Positions 32,702-42,984 of a stretch of 64,000 nucleotides of DNA are shown piece after piece (position 1 is the stretch's first letter; the number at the start of each line of letters is the position of its first letter). A program made the position numbers and the translations under genes. The notes under the pieces are model-generated. The model was not told the DNA's origin, did no database searches, and saw nothing but the letters and a program-made list of their open reading frames with translations. The stretch spans positions 15,228,973 through 15,292,972 of the forward strand of contig JALIGW010000016.1 of NCBI GenBank assembly GCA_023053685.1. Direction: 5' to 3'. Source of the DNA: Diadophis punctatus similis. Taxonomy: Eukaryota; Chordata; Lepidosauria; Squamata; Dipsadidae.

Positions 32702-35700
32702 CAGGGGTGAAATTAAAAAAATTTCCCTACGGGTTCTGTGGGCGTGGCTTGGTGGGTGTGGCAGGGGAAGGATACTGCAAAATCCTCATTCCCTCCCCAC
32801 TCCAGGGGGAAGGATATTGCAAAATCCCCATTTCCTCCCCACTCCAGGGGAAGGATACTGCAAAATCCCTATTCCCTCCCCACTCCAGGGGGAAGGATAT
32901 TGCAAAATCCCCATTTCCTCCCCACTCCAGGGGAAGGATACTGCAAAATCCCCATTCCCTCCCCACTCCAGGGGAAAGATACTGCAAAATCTCCATTCCC
33001 TCCCCACTCCAGGGGAAGGATATTGCAAAATCTCCATTCCCTCCCCACTCCAGAAGGAAGGATATTGCAAAATCCCCATTCCCTCCCCACTCCAGGGGAA
33101 GGATACTGCAAAATCCCTATTCCCTCCCCACTCCAGGGGAAGGATATTGCAAAATCCCCATTTCCTCCCCACTCCAGGGGAAGGATACTGCAAAATCCCC
33201 ATTTCCTCCCCACTCCAGGGGAAGGATACTGCAAAATCTCCATTCCCTCCCCACTCCAGGGGAAGGATACTGCAAAATCTCCATTCCCTCCCCACTCCAG
33301 GGGAAGGATATTGCAAAATCCCCATTCCCTCCCCACTCCAGGGGAAGGATACTGCAAAATCCCTATTCCCTCCCCACTCCAGGGGAAGGATATTGCAAAA
33401 TCCCCATTTCCTCCCCACTCCAGGGGAAGGATACTGCAAAATCCCCATTTCCTCCCCACTCCAGGGGAAGGATACTGCAAAATCTCTATTCCCTCCCCAC
33501 TCCAGGGGAAGAATATTGCAAAATCCCCATTCCCTCCCCACTCCAGGGGAAGGATATTGCAAAATCCCCATTCCCTCCCCACTCCAGGGGAAGGATATTG
33601 CAAAATCCCCATTCCCTCCCCACTCCAGGGGAAGGATACTGCAAAATCCCCATTTCCTCCCCACTCCAGGGGAAGGATACTGCAAAATCCCCATTTCCTC
33701 CCCACTCCAGGGGAAGGATACTGCAAAATCCCCATTTCCTCCCCACTCCAGGGGAAGGATACTGCAAAATCTCCATTCCCTCCCCACTCCAGGGGAAGGA
33801 TATTGCAAAATCCCCATTTCCTCCCCACTCCAGGGGAAGGATACTGCAAAATCCCCATTCCCTCCCCACTCCAGGGGAAGGATATTGCAAAATCCCCATT
33901 CCCTCCCCACTCCAGGGGAAGGATACTGCAAAATCCCCATTCCCTCCCCACTCCAGGGGAAGGATACTGCAAAATCTCCATTCCCTCCCCACTCCAGGGG
34001 AAGGATACTGCAAAATCCCCATTTCCTCCCCACTCCAGGGGAAGGATACTGCAAAATCCCCATTCCCTCCCCACTCCAGGGGAAGGATACTGCAAAATCT
34101 CCATTCCCTCCCCACTCCAGGGGAAGGATATTGCAAAATCCCCATTCCCTCCCCACTCCAGGGGAAGGATACTGCAAAATCTCCATTCCCTCCCCACTCC
34201 AGGGGAAGGATACTGCAAAATCCCTATTCCCTCCCCACTCCAGGGGGAAGGATATTGCAAAATCCCTATTCCCTCCCCACTCCAGGGGAAGGATATTGCA
34301 AAATCCCCATTTCCTCCCCACTCCAGGGGAAGGATACTGCAAAATCCCCATTTCCTCCCCACTCCAGGGGAAGGATACTGCAAAATCTCTATTCCCTCCC
34401 CACTCCAGGGGAAGAATATTGCAAAATCCCCATTCCCTCCCCACTCCAGGGGAAGGATATTGCAAAATCCCCATTTCCTCCCCACTCCAGGGGAAGGATA
34501 CTGCAAAATCCCCATTTCCTCCCCACTCCAGGGGAAGGATATTGCAAAATCCCCATTTCCTCCCCACTCCAGGGGAAGGATACTGCAAAATCCCCATTTC
34601 CTCCCCACTCCAGGGGAAGGATACTGCAAAATCTCCATTCCCTCCCCACTCCAGGGGAAGGATACTGCAAAATCTCCATTCCCTCCCCACTCCAGGGGAA
34701 GGATATTGCAAAATTCCCATTCCCTCCCCACTCCAGGGGAAGGATACTGCAAAATCCCTATTCCCTCCCCACTCCAGGGGAAGGATATTGCAAAATCCCC
34801 ATTTCCTCCCCACTCCAGGGGAAGGATACTGCAAAATCCCCATTTCCTCCCCACTCCAGGGGAAGGATACTGCAAAATCTCTATTCCCTCCCCACTCCAG
34901 GGGAAGAATATTGCAAAATCCCCATTCCCTCCCCACTCCAGGGGAAGGATATTGCAAAATCCCCATTCCCTCCCCACTCCAGGGGAAGGATACTGCAAAA
35001 TCCCCATTTCCTCCCCACTCCAGGGGAAGGATACTGCAAAATCCCCATTTCCTCCCCACTCCAGGGGAAGGATACTGCAAAATCTCCATTCCCTCCCCAC
35101 TCCAGGGGAAGGATACTGCAAAATCTCCATTCCCTCCCCACTCCAGGGGAAGGATATTGCAAAATCCCCATTTCCTCCCCACTCCAGGGGAAGGATACTG
35201 CAAAATCCCCATTCCCTCCCCACTCCAGGGGAAGGATATTGCAAAATCCCCATTCCCTCCCCACTCCAGGGGAAGGATACTGCAAAATCCCCATTCCCTC
35301 CCCACTCCAGGGGAAGGATACTGCAAAATCTCCATTCCCTCCCCACTCCAGGGGAAGGATACTGCAAAATCCCCATTTCCTCCCCACTCCAGGGGAAGGA
35401 TACTGCAAAATCCCCATTCCCTCCCCACTCCAGGGGAAGGATACTGCAAAATCTCCATTCCCTCCCCACTCCAGGGGAAGGATATTGCAAAATCCCCATT
35501 CCCTCCCCACTCCAGGGGAAGGATACTGCAAAATCTCCATTCCCTCCCCACTCCAGGGGAAGGATACTGCAAAATCCCTATTCCCTCCCCACTCCAGGGG
35601 GAAGGATATTGCAAAATCCCTATTCCCTCCCCACTCCAGGGGAAGGATATTGCAAAATCCCCATTTCCTCCCCACTCCAGGGGAAGGATACTGCAAAATC

Positions 35701-36516
35701 CCCATTTCCTCCCCACTCCAGGGGAAGGATACTGCAAAATCTCTATTCCCTCCCCACTCCAGGGGAAGAATATTGCAAAATCCCCATTCCCTCCCCACTA
35801 CAGGGGAAGGATATTGCAAAATCCCCATTTCCTCCCCACTCCAGGGGAAGGATACTGCAAAATCCCCATTTCCTCCCCACTCCAGGGGAAGGATACTGCA
35901 AAATCTCCATTCCCTCCCCACTCCAGGGGAAGGATACTGCAAAATCTCCATTCCCTCCCCACTCCAGGGGAAGGATATTGCAAAATCCCCATTTCCTCCC
36001 CACTCCAGGGGAAGGATACTGCAAAATCCCCATTCCCTCCCCACTCCAGGGGAAGGATATTGCAAAATCCCCATTCCCTCCCCACTCCAGGGGAAGGATA
36101 CTGCAAAATCCCCATTCCCTCCCCACTCCAGGGGAAGGATACTGCAAAATCCCCATTTCCTCCCCACTCCAGGGGAAGGATACTGCAAAATCTCCATTCC
36201 CTCCCCACTCCAGGGGAAGGATACTGCAAAATCCCCATTTCCTCCCCACTCCAGGGGAAGGATACTGCAAAATCCCCATTTCCTCCCCACTCCAGGGGAA
36301 GGATATTGCAAAATCCCCATTCCCTCCCCACTCCAGGGGAAGGATACTGCAAAATCTCTATTCCCTCCCCACTCCAGGGGAAGGATACTGCAAAATCCCC
36401 ATTCCCTCCCCACTCTGGGGCCAGCCAGAGGTGGTATTTGCCGGTTCCGCGAACTACTCAATATTTCCGCTACCGGTTCTCCAGAACCTGTTAGAACCTG
36501 CTGAATTTCACCCCTG
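32702..36516 (+). mobile_element. hAT element expanded by an internal minisatellite
   Basis: It begins CAGGGGTGAAATT and ends GAATTTCACCCCTG, with 8-bp flanks AAAATGAG (32694-32701) and AAAATGGG (36517-36524). Outside the tandem array only about 160 bp of element remain, resembling 1814-2116. The array accounts for 3.65 kb of the 3.8 kb. Confidence 0.88.
32764..36416 (+). repeat. 41-bp minisatellite, about 89 copies
   Basis: The unit reads GGGGAAGGATACTGCAAAAT then CCCCATTCCCTCCCCACTCCA. Variants differ at four sites: atac/atat, cccc/ccct/ctcc/ctct, attccc/atttcc, and rare extra-G or aagaat units. The period is 41, with four or more units of 42 carrying an extra G. Large blocks of units are duplicated. 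No stop codon occurs in any forward frame, so three overlapping frames of about 1,260 codons stay open. This is not evidence of a gene: all three encode the same 41-residue repeat in rotated order, and there is no domain, promoter or splice context. On the minus strand the CTA variants supply the only stops. Confidence 0.97.
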
Positions 36517-36599
36517 AAAATGGGGCAATACTCACTTAACCTATGTCTCATTTAGCAACAGAAATTTTGGGCTCCATTGTGGTGGTAAGTCTAGAACGG

Positions 36600-37293
36600 C
36601 CTTTCCCCCGCCTTCTTTTGATTGCTGAGCATCAACTTCTTCTAAGAAGTCTCGTAAGCTTTAAATTTTGCTCTCAGTAGCGCTGGCAAATTGAAAAAAA
36701 AAAATTCTGCCAGCTTCCTATAAAAGACAATTTATCTTGTCTATTTATCCAATTCCTTGAAGGCGGCTTTTCCAATATGGCGCATCCCAGCTGTCTTCAG
36801 ACTTTAGGTCCCAGAACGCCAGTTGGAGAAATCTGAAAGTTGACTTATGTATCATCGGAAGACGGTTCCAAATGTGTGTCTCTGAGACGCCTATCTATTT
36901 ACATTGCTTTCATGATAAGGCGAGACGTGCTATTTGGGACGAAAATAAAACATTCCAAATTGCTAATTTTATCACGATTGAGAACGGTATAATTAGATAC
37001 AGTACAGTTACTGAATTAATAACTTTGTGCATATGCTCGGGTGGCTTTATCTCAGGGCTGTCATATCATTATTCTGTTAATCTGCGGTTGATAGTTTGCT
37101 GATTAAATGACTACTTTTATCGCGGAAGTCGATACAGTTTGTGTACCAAAGAAGTAGTAGGTTTATTTTGGACATGTGCCATTGCATGACATGTGATATA
37201 ATGCCCATATATTTAGAGAGGCTTTGGCTGTTGGATTTTAAGCAGGAATATTTCCAAGCTTACCTGAAGAGGCTAAGAACTGAGCCTCGGATC
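36600..37293. other. FAT3 intron, nothing recognised
   Basis: Unassigned intronic sequence between the split Tigger-like copy and the next hAT element. Confidence 0.4.
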
Positions 37294-37301
37294 TTCTAAT
37301 C

Positions 37302-37664
37302 CAGGGGTGTCAAACTCAATTTCATTGAGGGCTGCATCAGGGTTGTGTTTGATCTTGGGGTGGGTGGGGTGCGCATGGCCAGGGTGGGCGTGCCAACTCG
37401 ATATCAGAGGCACCTGTGGTGGCCTGAGTGCTCTGCCAGCAAAAACGGGCTCCAGAGCTCCGTTTTCGGCTGCGACAGCCTCCTGCAATCCTCTGCCAGC
37501 GAAAATGGAGCTCGCGAGGGCCACCTGCGGCCCTCCTGAGCTCTATTTTCATTGGCAGAGGCACCGCGGGTCGGTCCTTCACTGTTTCCAGGGTAGCCCT
37601 GCGGGCTAGATCTAAGCACCCTGTCAGCCGGCTCTGGCCGGCGGGCCTTGAGTTTGACATCCCT
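37302..37664 (+). mobile_element. Non-autonomous hAT element (GTGTCAAACTC family)
   Basis: It begins CAGGGGTGTCAAACTC and ends GAGTTTGACATCCCT, with perfect duplication TTCTAATC (37294-37301, 37665-37672) and central TA. The right terminus has lost its final G. It lies about 150 bp past the donor of the transmembrane exon. Confidence 0.9.
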
Positions 37665-37818
37665 TTCTAATCTATGGTAACTTGTACTTAGAAGCAGGTC
37701 AGTTAGAACCCTTATACCAGTCATTAAAACAAAGGTTGTTATAAGGCCAAAATGGCAATGAGGAAAGGAATGTGAATTTAAAAAAAAAAATCTAGAAAGT
37801 TGAAGGGACGTTACTCAC

Positions 37819-38471
37819 TTTCATTGCCATTTTCCCAGGTCTTCCTGATGGAGTCACAATCAGAACGGCATGGAGATACAGCCGGCAGGTTGGGAGCCAC
37901 ACTGCACACTACAACACCCCTCCTTGCTGTCAGGATCCGGGGAGATTCCGGATGGAAGGTTGTCATCTCTTGATGTTCCACCCCATGTCCGTCAACTATC
38001 TTGTCCAAATTGTTCCTAGACTCACTCTGGAAGCAAGGGGTGTAGGCCATTGGCCTCACTGGGACCTGAGGAGGTCCTACTTCTTGATAGATATTGCGGC
38101 TGTCGCCACTGGTCCTCATGTTCTTGAACTGAATGCCGTTGCTTTTGTGGAGCAGAGCAGCAGTGGCCGGGTCTTGGACTAAAGTAATGTTGTTCCGGGA
38201 GTAATTCTTCCGGAAAACTTTCTTGCGGAAGACAATGAAGAGGACTACCAACAAAAAGATGATGAAAAGAACAACAGCAATACCTATCAATTCTTCTTTG
38301 CCCACATAAGAATGGCCAGCTTGGATATTAGGAACCACCACGGGTCTTAGTCCACAATGCTGGCCCACGTATCCGGGAGTGCAGTTGCACAGAAAGGAAC
38401 CGAATACATTGACGCAAGAGCCTCCGTTCTCACATTCCTCTCTTTCACATTCGTTGATGTCTTCATCGCAT
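37819..38471 (-). CDS. FAT3: FAT3 exon: calcium-binding EGF, transmembrane helix, proximal tail
   Basis: A 653-nt exon on the minus strand with acceptor CTCCTTGCAG and donor GAAA followed by GTGAGT. Its first base completes a Thr codon from the previous exon. Encoded in order (residues of this exon): a calcium-binding EGF domain (1-40, DINEC...[12 protein letters not shown]...C), a linker ([20 protein letters not shown]), a transmembrane helix at about 61-81 ([21 protein letters not shown]), a basic stop-transfer RKKVFRKN, and about 130 residues of cytoplasmic tail. The tail includes [31 protein letters not shown] and [12 protein letters not shown]. This order and these motifs are those of FAT3. 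It anchors the giant cadherin in the plasma membrane and begins the signalling tail. Confidence 0.97.
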
Positions 38472-38633
38472 CTGCAAGGAGGAAAATCAAAGCGGATGAG
38501 AGATTCCAGCAGTTTACATGACTTTGCCTTTACTTCCCATACATTTTATTCAGTTAAGTCTGAATTGCTTTTCCTCTAAAAGCTCAAGGGCTCGTTCTGC
38601 CATTCCCCCCCACAACCGTACCCTGTTGAATTA

Positions 38634-38965
38634 GGGGGCACGATGGCTCAGCAGTTAAGGACGCTGAGCTTGTCAGCTAGAAAACTGACACTTCTGGGTT
38701 TGAGACCCAAGCGTGGCGCGACGGGGTGAGCTCCCATTCCTTGCTCCAGCTCTTGTCTGCTTAGAAGTTCGAAAGCATGCAAATGCAAGCAGATAAATAG
38801 GTACCACTTTGGTGGGAAAGTAACAGTATTCTGTGCACCTCAGTGTGTAGTCATGTTAGCCACATGATCACGGAAGTGTCTTTGGACAACGCTGACTCCC
38901 TCAGCTAAGGAATGGGATGTGAGCACCACTCTTAAGAGTCAGACATGGCTGGGCAAGGGAATATC
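38634..38965 (+). mobile_element. tRNA SINE with Bov-B-like tail
   Basis: The head is GATGGCTCAGCAGTTAAGG, followed by CTGAGCTTGTCAGC, GGGGTGAGCTCCCATT, TTCGAAAGCATGCAAATG and TAGGTACCACTTTGGTGGG. The end resembles the Bov-B-related SINE tail. Its relative at 19065-19375 is inverted. Confidence 0.8.
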
Positions 38966-39169
38966 CTGTTGGAATAGGTTGGACTTCAAGAAAGTGGCAA
39001 GCCTAATGTTATTCAGCCAGCTTCCATAACTGAAGATGAACTTGGGTCAAGTCAACTTGAGTCCAACCTCAACCACTACTACTACATGCTTGTCTTTGTT
39101 AAATGCAAACTGAGAAATCAATGTAGGCTAAGAATGAAGGGATAACATTTAAACACCTCCATACTGTAT

Positions 39170-39412
39170 TAAGGAACAAAACACCCAGGAACTATCCAGC
39201 TCACTTAGAATAGAATAGAATAGAATATAATAGAATAGAATGGAATGGAATAGAATTCTTTATTGGCCAAGTGTGATTGGACACACAAGGAATTTGTCTT
39301 TGGTGCATATGCTCTCAGTCAAATTCCTTGTGTGTCCAATCACACTTGGCCAATAAAGAATTCTATTCTATTCTATTCTATTCTATTCTAATTCTGGGTG
39401 TTTTGTTCCTTA
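39170..39412. repeat. Inverted pair of LINE-like tails with AGAAT microsatellites
   Basis: The left arm carries (AGAAT)n then TTCTTTATTGGCCAAGTGTG. The right arm (39321-39391) is its complement followed by (TTCTA)n. The core arms (39251-39295 and its mate) pair without mismatch around a 25-nt spacer. Outer words AAGGAACAAAACACCCA and TGGGTGTTTTGTTCCTT extend the symmetry. AATAG-type tails on a CR1/L3-like LINE are known in colubroid snakes. Confidence 0.8.
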
Positions 39413-39829
39413 CTGCCTATCGTGTCCACTTACCGCCTATCCTCCTGCCAGTGTGAAATTGCCAATACAGGATGGCCTGTCAATCGTTGAAAAGTTACAT
39501 ATATAGATGAAGAACAATTAGAGGCATTGAATTATGTCAGAGCTCAGAAAGATCTTCTTGCTTAAGCAAGGCACAACTAGGGGAAACGCTCTCATCTAGT
39601 CTTGGTAGGACCAGCAGTCAATGGTCATCTAAGAGTATCTCATTAAAAGATCTAATTCAGCAATGAACTGCAAGGAGTGGCTATCTCCATACACAAGGAT
39701 GAAGAAGATTCAGAATAGCTTAAGATAGTCTTCAGTTACATGTCCAAGAGCTGAATGTGAAGGTCACTGAAGAGCTCTGTCTTATCATGGACTGTTGACT
39801 GCCAATCCTATGCTCGTCACCTTGATTTC

Positions 39830-40070
39830 AGCTGAAGTGGTGCAGTGGTTAAATGCTGCGACTGCAGGCTGACTGCTAGTTCAGCAGTTCAGCTGTTCAA
39901 ATCTCACTAGGCTCAAGGTTGACTCAACCTTCCATCCTTCCGAGGTGGGTAAAATGAGGACCCAGATTGTTGGGGGCAATATGCTGAACTCTGTAAACCG
40001 CTTAGAGAGGGCTGTAAAGCACTATGAAGCGGTATATAAGTAAAGTGCTATTGCTATTTCAGCATGAAGA
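39830..40070 (+). mobile_element. Sauria-type SINE
   Basis: A tRNA-like head (AAGTGGTGCAGTGGTTAAAT) and GTTCAAATCTCACTAGGC B-box region are followed by GGTTGACTCAACC, AAAATGAGGACCCAGATTG and GAAGCGGTATATAAG, with a TGCTATTGCTATT end. It is nearly full length. Confidence 0.85.
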
Positions 40071-40107
40071 AAGTAAGAAGACAGATGTAAAACATAGCCG
40101 TTTCTCA

Positions 40108-40562
40108 TCAATCATCATCATCTTCTTTTAATGACCCCATAATCCCTTGCGGGGTGGAGTCTGGGCAGCTGAATGGAGCTGAGGGTTTACTGGCCAGATG
40201 CCCTTCCTGTCGCCAATGCGGAGTTCCCCATCCCCACCAGCGGATATATTCTCATTGTGCCCAGGGAGAGAAATATCTGCTTCTACCTAGGATCGAACTC
40301 ACAGCCTTCTGATTGTGAGCAATGGTGAAATGCAGCCGGATCCATCCGCATCACGCGATCCGGTAGCGCCGCTGGCGGGAGGCTCCGCCCACCTGGGCGG
40401 ACGTCATCATGTCCCGTTTTTTTTACCCTCAGCGCATGCGCAAAAGGCTCTGCACATGCGCAGAGGAGGCGCACACGCGCTCACATTTGCGAGCCGGTAG
40501 GGAAAGGTAAGTGAATTTCGCCCAATTGTGAGGCGAGAGCTCCACCTCTAGGCCACCGCACA
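40108..40562 (-). mobile_element. tRNA-derived SINE split by a hAT element
   Basis: Same family as 17203-17425 but inverted: (CAT)n at the left, GATGCCCTTCCTGTCGCC in the body, and the tRNA-like head split at ATTGTGAG by the insertion 40320-40524. Removing the insertion restores the family sequence exactly. Confidence 0.85.
40320..40524 (+). mobile_element. Non-autonomous hAT element (GTGAAAT variant)
   Basis: It begins CAATGGTGAAATGC and ends GTGAATTTCGCCCA. The perfect 8-bp duplication ATTGTGAG (40312-40319, 40525-40532) lies within a SINE. It contains a GCGCATGCGCA word near 40432. Confidence 0.87.
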
Positions 40563-40804
40563 CTCAGATGTTTCTCATCAATGCTTTGAAAAAATAACCC
40601 ATTTAACTTTTGTAGCACTGTGTGCTGTCTGATTGTTATTGTATAACCACATAAGGACCGTGACTTTGTATCGTCAATGGAATTAGCTCTCTGAAATTAT
40701 TTTTTCTCGCTATATTATGCTGCAGATTAGTGATGCCAAGTCCAAAAGCCTTCGAGGAGCCCTGGAAACCTACTGAGGGTCTTCTCCGGGATGCCTTTAC
40801 TTAC

Positions 40805-40958
40805 GTCACTCCAGTTAATCCACTCTTGCAGGTGCAAATGAAGGCACTGCCTATGGGGTCGCAGGATCCTCCATTGTGGCAAGGATTTGGAAAGCAGGCG
40901 GTGATCTCCGATTCACAGTTTCGCCCAGTGAACTGAGAAAGGCAGCTGCACTGGTAAC
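40805..40958 (-). CDS. FAT3: FAT3 exon: EGF-like repeats
   Basis: A 154-nt exon on the minus strand with acceptor CCTGACTTAG and donor TGAC followed by GTAAGTAA. It continues the EGF begun in the preceding exon ([16 protein letters not shown]) and encodes most of a second EGF ([15 protein letters not shown]...[13 protein letters not shown]), whose last cysteine is supplied by the next exon. Phase is 1 at the start and 2 at the end, matching both neighbours. These membrane-proximal EGF repeats act as a stalk between the laminin G domain and the membrane. Confidence 0.96.
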
Positions 40959-41045
40959 CTAAGTCAGGGGGGAAGGAGAGAAACAGAATGGAAAGGTTAA
41001 GTATGAATTTCAGCGATAAATGAAACTGTAATTCTCCAAATAGGG

Positions 41046-41181
41046 CAGTGTTTCCCAACCTTGGCAACTTGAAGATGTCTGGACTTCAACTCCCAGAATT
41101 CCCCAGCCAGCGAATGCTGGCTGGGGAATTCTGGGAGTTGAAGTCCAGACATCTTCAAGTTGCCAAGGTTGGGAAACACTG
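41046..41181. mobile_element. Palindromic snap-back hAT MITE (136 bp)
   Basis: It begins CAGTGTTTCCCAACC and ends GGTTGGGAAACACTG. The two halves pair almost perfectly with a loop of a few bases. The 8-bp duplication AAATAGGG (41038-41045, 41182-41189) is perfect, with central TA. It lies 88 bp upstream of the FAT3 EGF exon in the transcript. Confidence 0.93.
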
Positions 41182-41514
41182 AAATAGGGTATGTTGCACT
41201 GGGAAAGTTAACAGAAATAAAAGTGGTGCTTTATCCCCCTCTGGTGGTCAATTTAGAGATATTCCACAGTTGGAAACCTTACATCAGGAACAAAGTCACG
41301 CATAGATTGTGCAGTGTGCATTCCTTTTGTTGGTTTATCGAAAAGCCTGAAGGCTATTTTACTTTAATGGAGAAGAAAATCAAAGCTATAATAGCAGAGG
41401 AGTTTTGATACATTGCAATATTTATGAATAAGGACCTTTAGGTTAGCTAAGTTACTTTTTATTTTATTTATTTATTTTATTTACTTCTCTAAAGGCTACC
41501 CAGTGAGGAGGCAT

Positions 41515-42545
41515 CAATCAATCAATCAGGATAGAGATGGAAGGGATCTTGGAGGTCTACTAGCCCACCCCTCTACTCAAGCAGGAGACCCTATAACAGT
41601 GATGGCTAACCTTTTTTGGCTCGGGTGCCAAAAGGGTGAGCCCGCGCGCGATAGCGTGCATGCGCGTGCCCACACCCATAATGTAATGCCCTCCCCCTGC
41701 GCATGCACACAACCCCTGCGCTGGCCCCCGCGCATGTGTACAGGCCTCATTGAAGCCTCCGGACTTCTGGTAGGCCTGTTGGGCTGTTTTTCGCTCTCCC
41801 TAGGGTTCAGGAAAGCCTCCTAAAGCCTGGGGAGAGCAAAAAATGGTGAAACGGGCGAACCGGAAGTTCAGAAACAAACTTCTCTAAAGGGAGGGCGAAA
41901 AACGGCCAAACCGGAAGTTCGGAAATGAACTTCCGGTTGGCCCATTGGCCCATTTTTTGCCATCTCCAGGGTTCAGGAAAGTCACCTGAACCCTGGGGAT
42001 GGTGAAAAACAGGCCAACGGGCCAACTGGAACCTGTTGGGCCATTTTTCGCCGTCCTCAGGCTTCAGGGTGCTTTCCTGAACTCTGGGGAGAGCGAAAAC
42101 AGCCGAAATGAAGGCCGAAAATTACCTTGACAGCGCACGCATGTGCTCTGGAGCTGACATAGGGCAACGCCGCGCGTGCCCTCAGATATGGCTCCGCGTG
42201 CCACCTGCGGCATTCATGCCATAGGTTCCCCATCACTGCCCTATAAAATTTCAGACAAGTGGCTGTCCAGTCTCTTAAAAACCTCCATGGTTGGAGCCTC
42301 CATAACTTCTGGAGGCAAGTTGTTCCACTGGTTAATTGTCCTTACTGTTAGGAAGTTTCTCCTTAATTCCAGGTTGCTTCTCTCTTTGATTAGTTTCCAT
42401 CCATTGTTTCTTGTCTTGCCTTCTTATGCTTTGGAAAATAAGTTGACCCCCTCTTCTTTGTGGCAGCCCTTCAAATACTGGAATACTGCTATCCTATCAC
42501 CCCTAGTCCTTCTTTTCTCTAGACCGGCCATACTCCATTCCTGCA
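41515..42545 (-). mobile_element. CR1 LINE 3' end, antisense, split by a hAT element
   Basis: The left part (41515-41596) and right part (42239-42545) join to the antisense CR1 terminus seen also at 60965-61445, with TTCTGGAGGCAAGTTGTTCC, AGGAAGTTTCTCCTTAATTC and TTTGATTAGTTTCCATCC. Confidence 0.8.
41597..42238 (+). mobile_element. Non-autonomous hAT element (GATGGCGAACC family)
   Basis: It begins CAGTGATGGCTAACC and ends GGTTCCCCATCACTG, with perfect duplication CCCTATAA (41589-41596, 42239-42246) and central TA. Internal segments around GGAAGTTC and CCCATTGGCCC are duplicated. Confidence 0.92.
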
Positions 42546-42559
42546 ACTTTCTGCTGGAA

Positions 42560-42748
42560 TTTCTGACAAGCAAAGTCAACGGGGAAACCAAATTCACTTC
42601 CCAACCGTGTTACTAACTTAACAACTGCAGTGATTCACTTAACAATTGTGGCAAGAAAGATCGTAAAATGGAGCAAAACTCACTTAACTGCCTCGCTTAG
42701 CCACATAATTTTGGAGCTCAATTGTGGTCGTAAGTCGGGGACTATTGA
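42560..42748 (+). mobile_element. Tigger-like MITE, right half
   Basis: It starts at TGACAAGCAAAGTCAACGG and contains CACTTAACAATTGTGGCAAG and ATTGTGGTCGTAAGTCGGG. The left half is missing. Confidence 0.75.
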
Positions 42749-42984
42749 GTGACACACATTTTGAGGAAAAACTAGGTTTGAAAATGCGTGTCGAAAGGTG
42801 CATTTTCACATGGATTTTAGTTGCAAAGTGTAAACCTGGAAACAGGCTCTTGGGCCCGTAGTTAGCTTTGTGCCTTGTCCAAAGCACTCTTAACCTGTTG
42901 ATTTACTTGGTAGTCACCAAGTGAAGTGTGAAAAGAGTTTAACAATGGCCCATTCTTTTAGCCAACATGTTTATCGATGGCCTG

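Larger units (their letters stand above)
32572..36590 (+). mobile_element. Tigger-like MITE split by a 3.8-kb insertion
   Basis: The left part (32572-32701) runs from ACAGGTAGTCCTCAACTTAC to GGTTGTAAAATGAG. The right part (36517-36590) resumes at AAAATGGGGCAATACTCAC and continues through AACAGAAATTTTGGGCTCC to a degraded end. Together they make one family copy interrupted by the hAT element. Confidence 0.85.

Noticed and set aside
32764..36416. CRISPR-like direct repeat array
   Set aside because: The units are contiguous with no unique spacers, variants are point changes, and the host is a vertebrate.
32697..36517. Three overlapping forward open frames of about 1,260 codons and several long minus-strand frames
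   Set aside because: They arise from a 41-bp stop-free tandem repeat. All forward frames encode the same rotated peptide, there is no domain or gene context, and the array lies inside a transposon in an intron.
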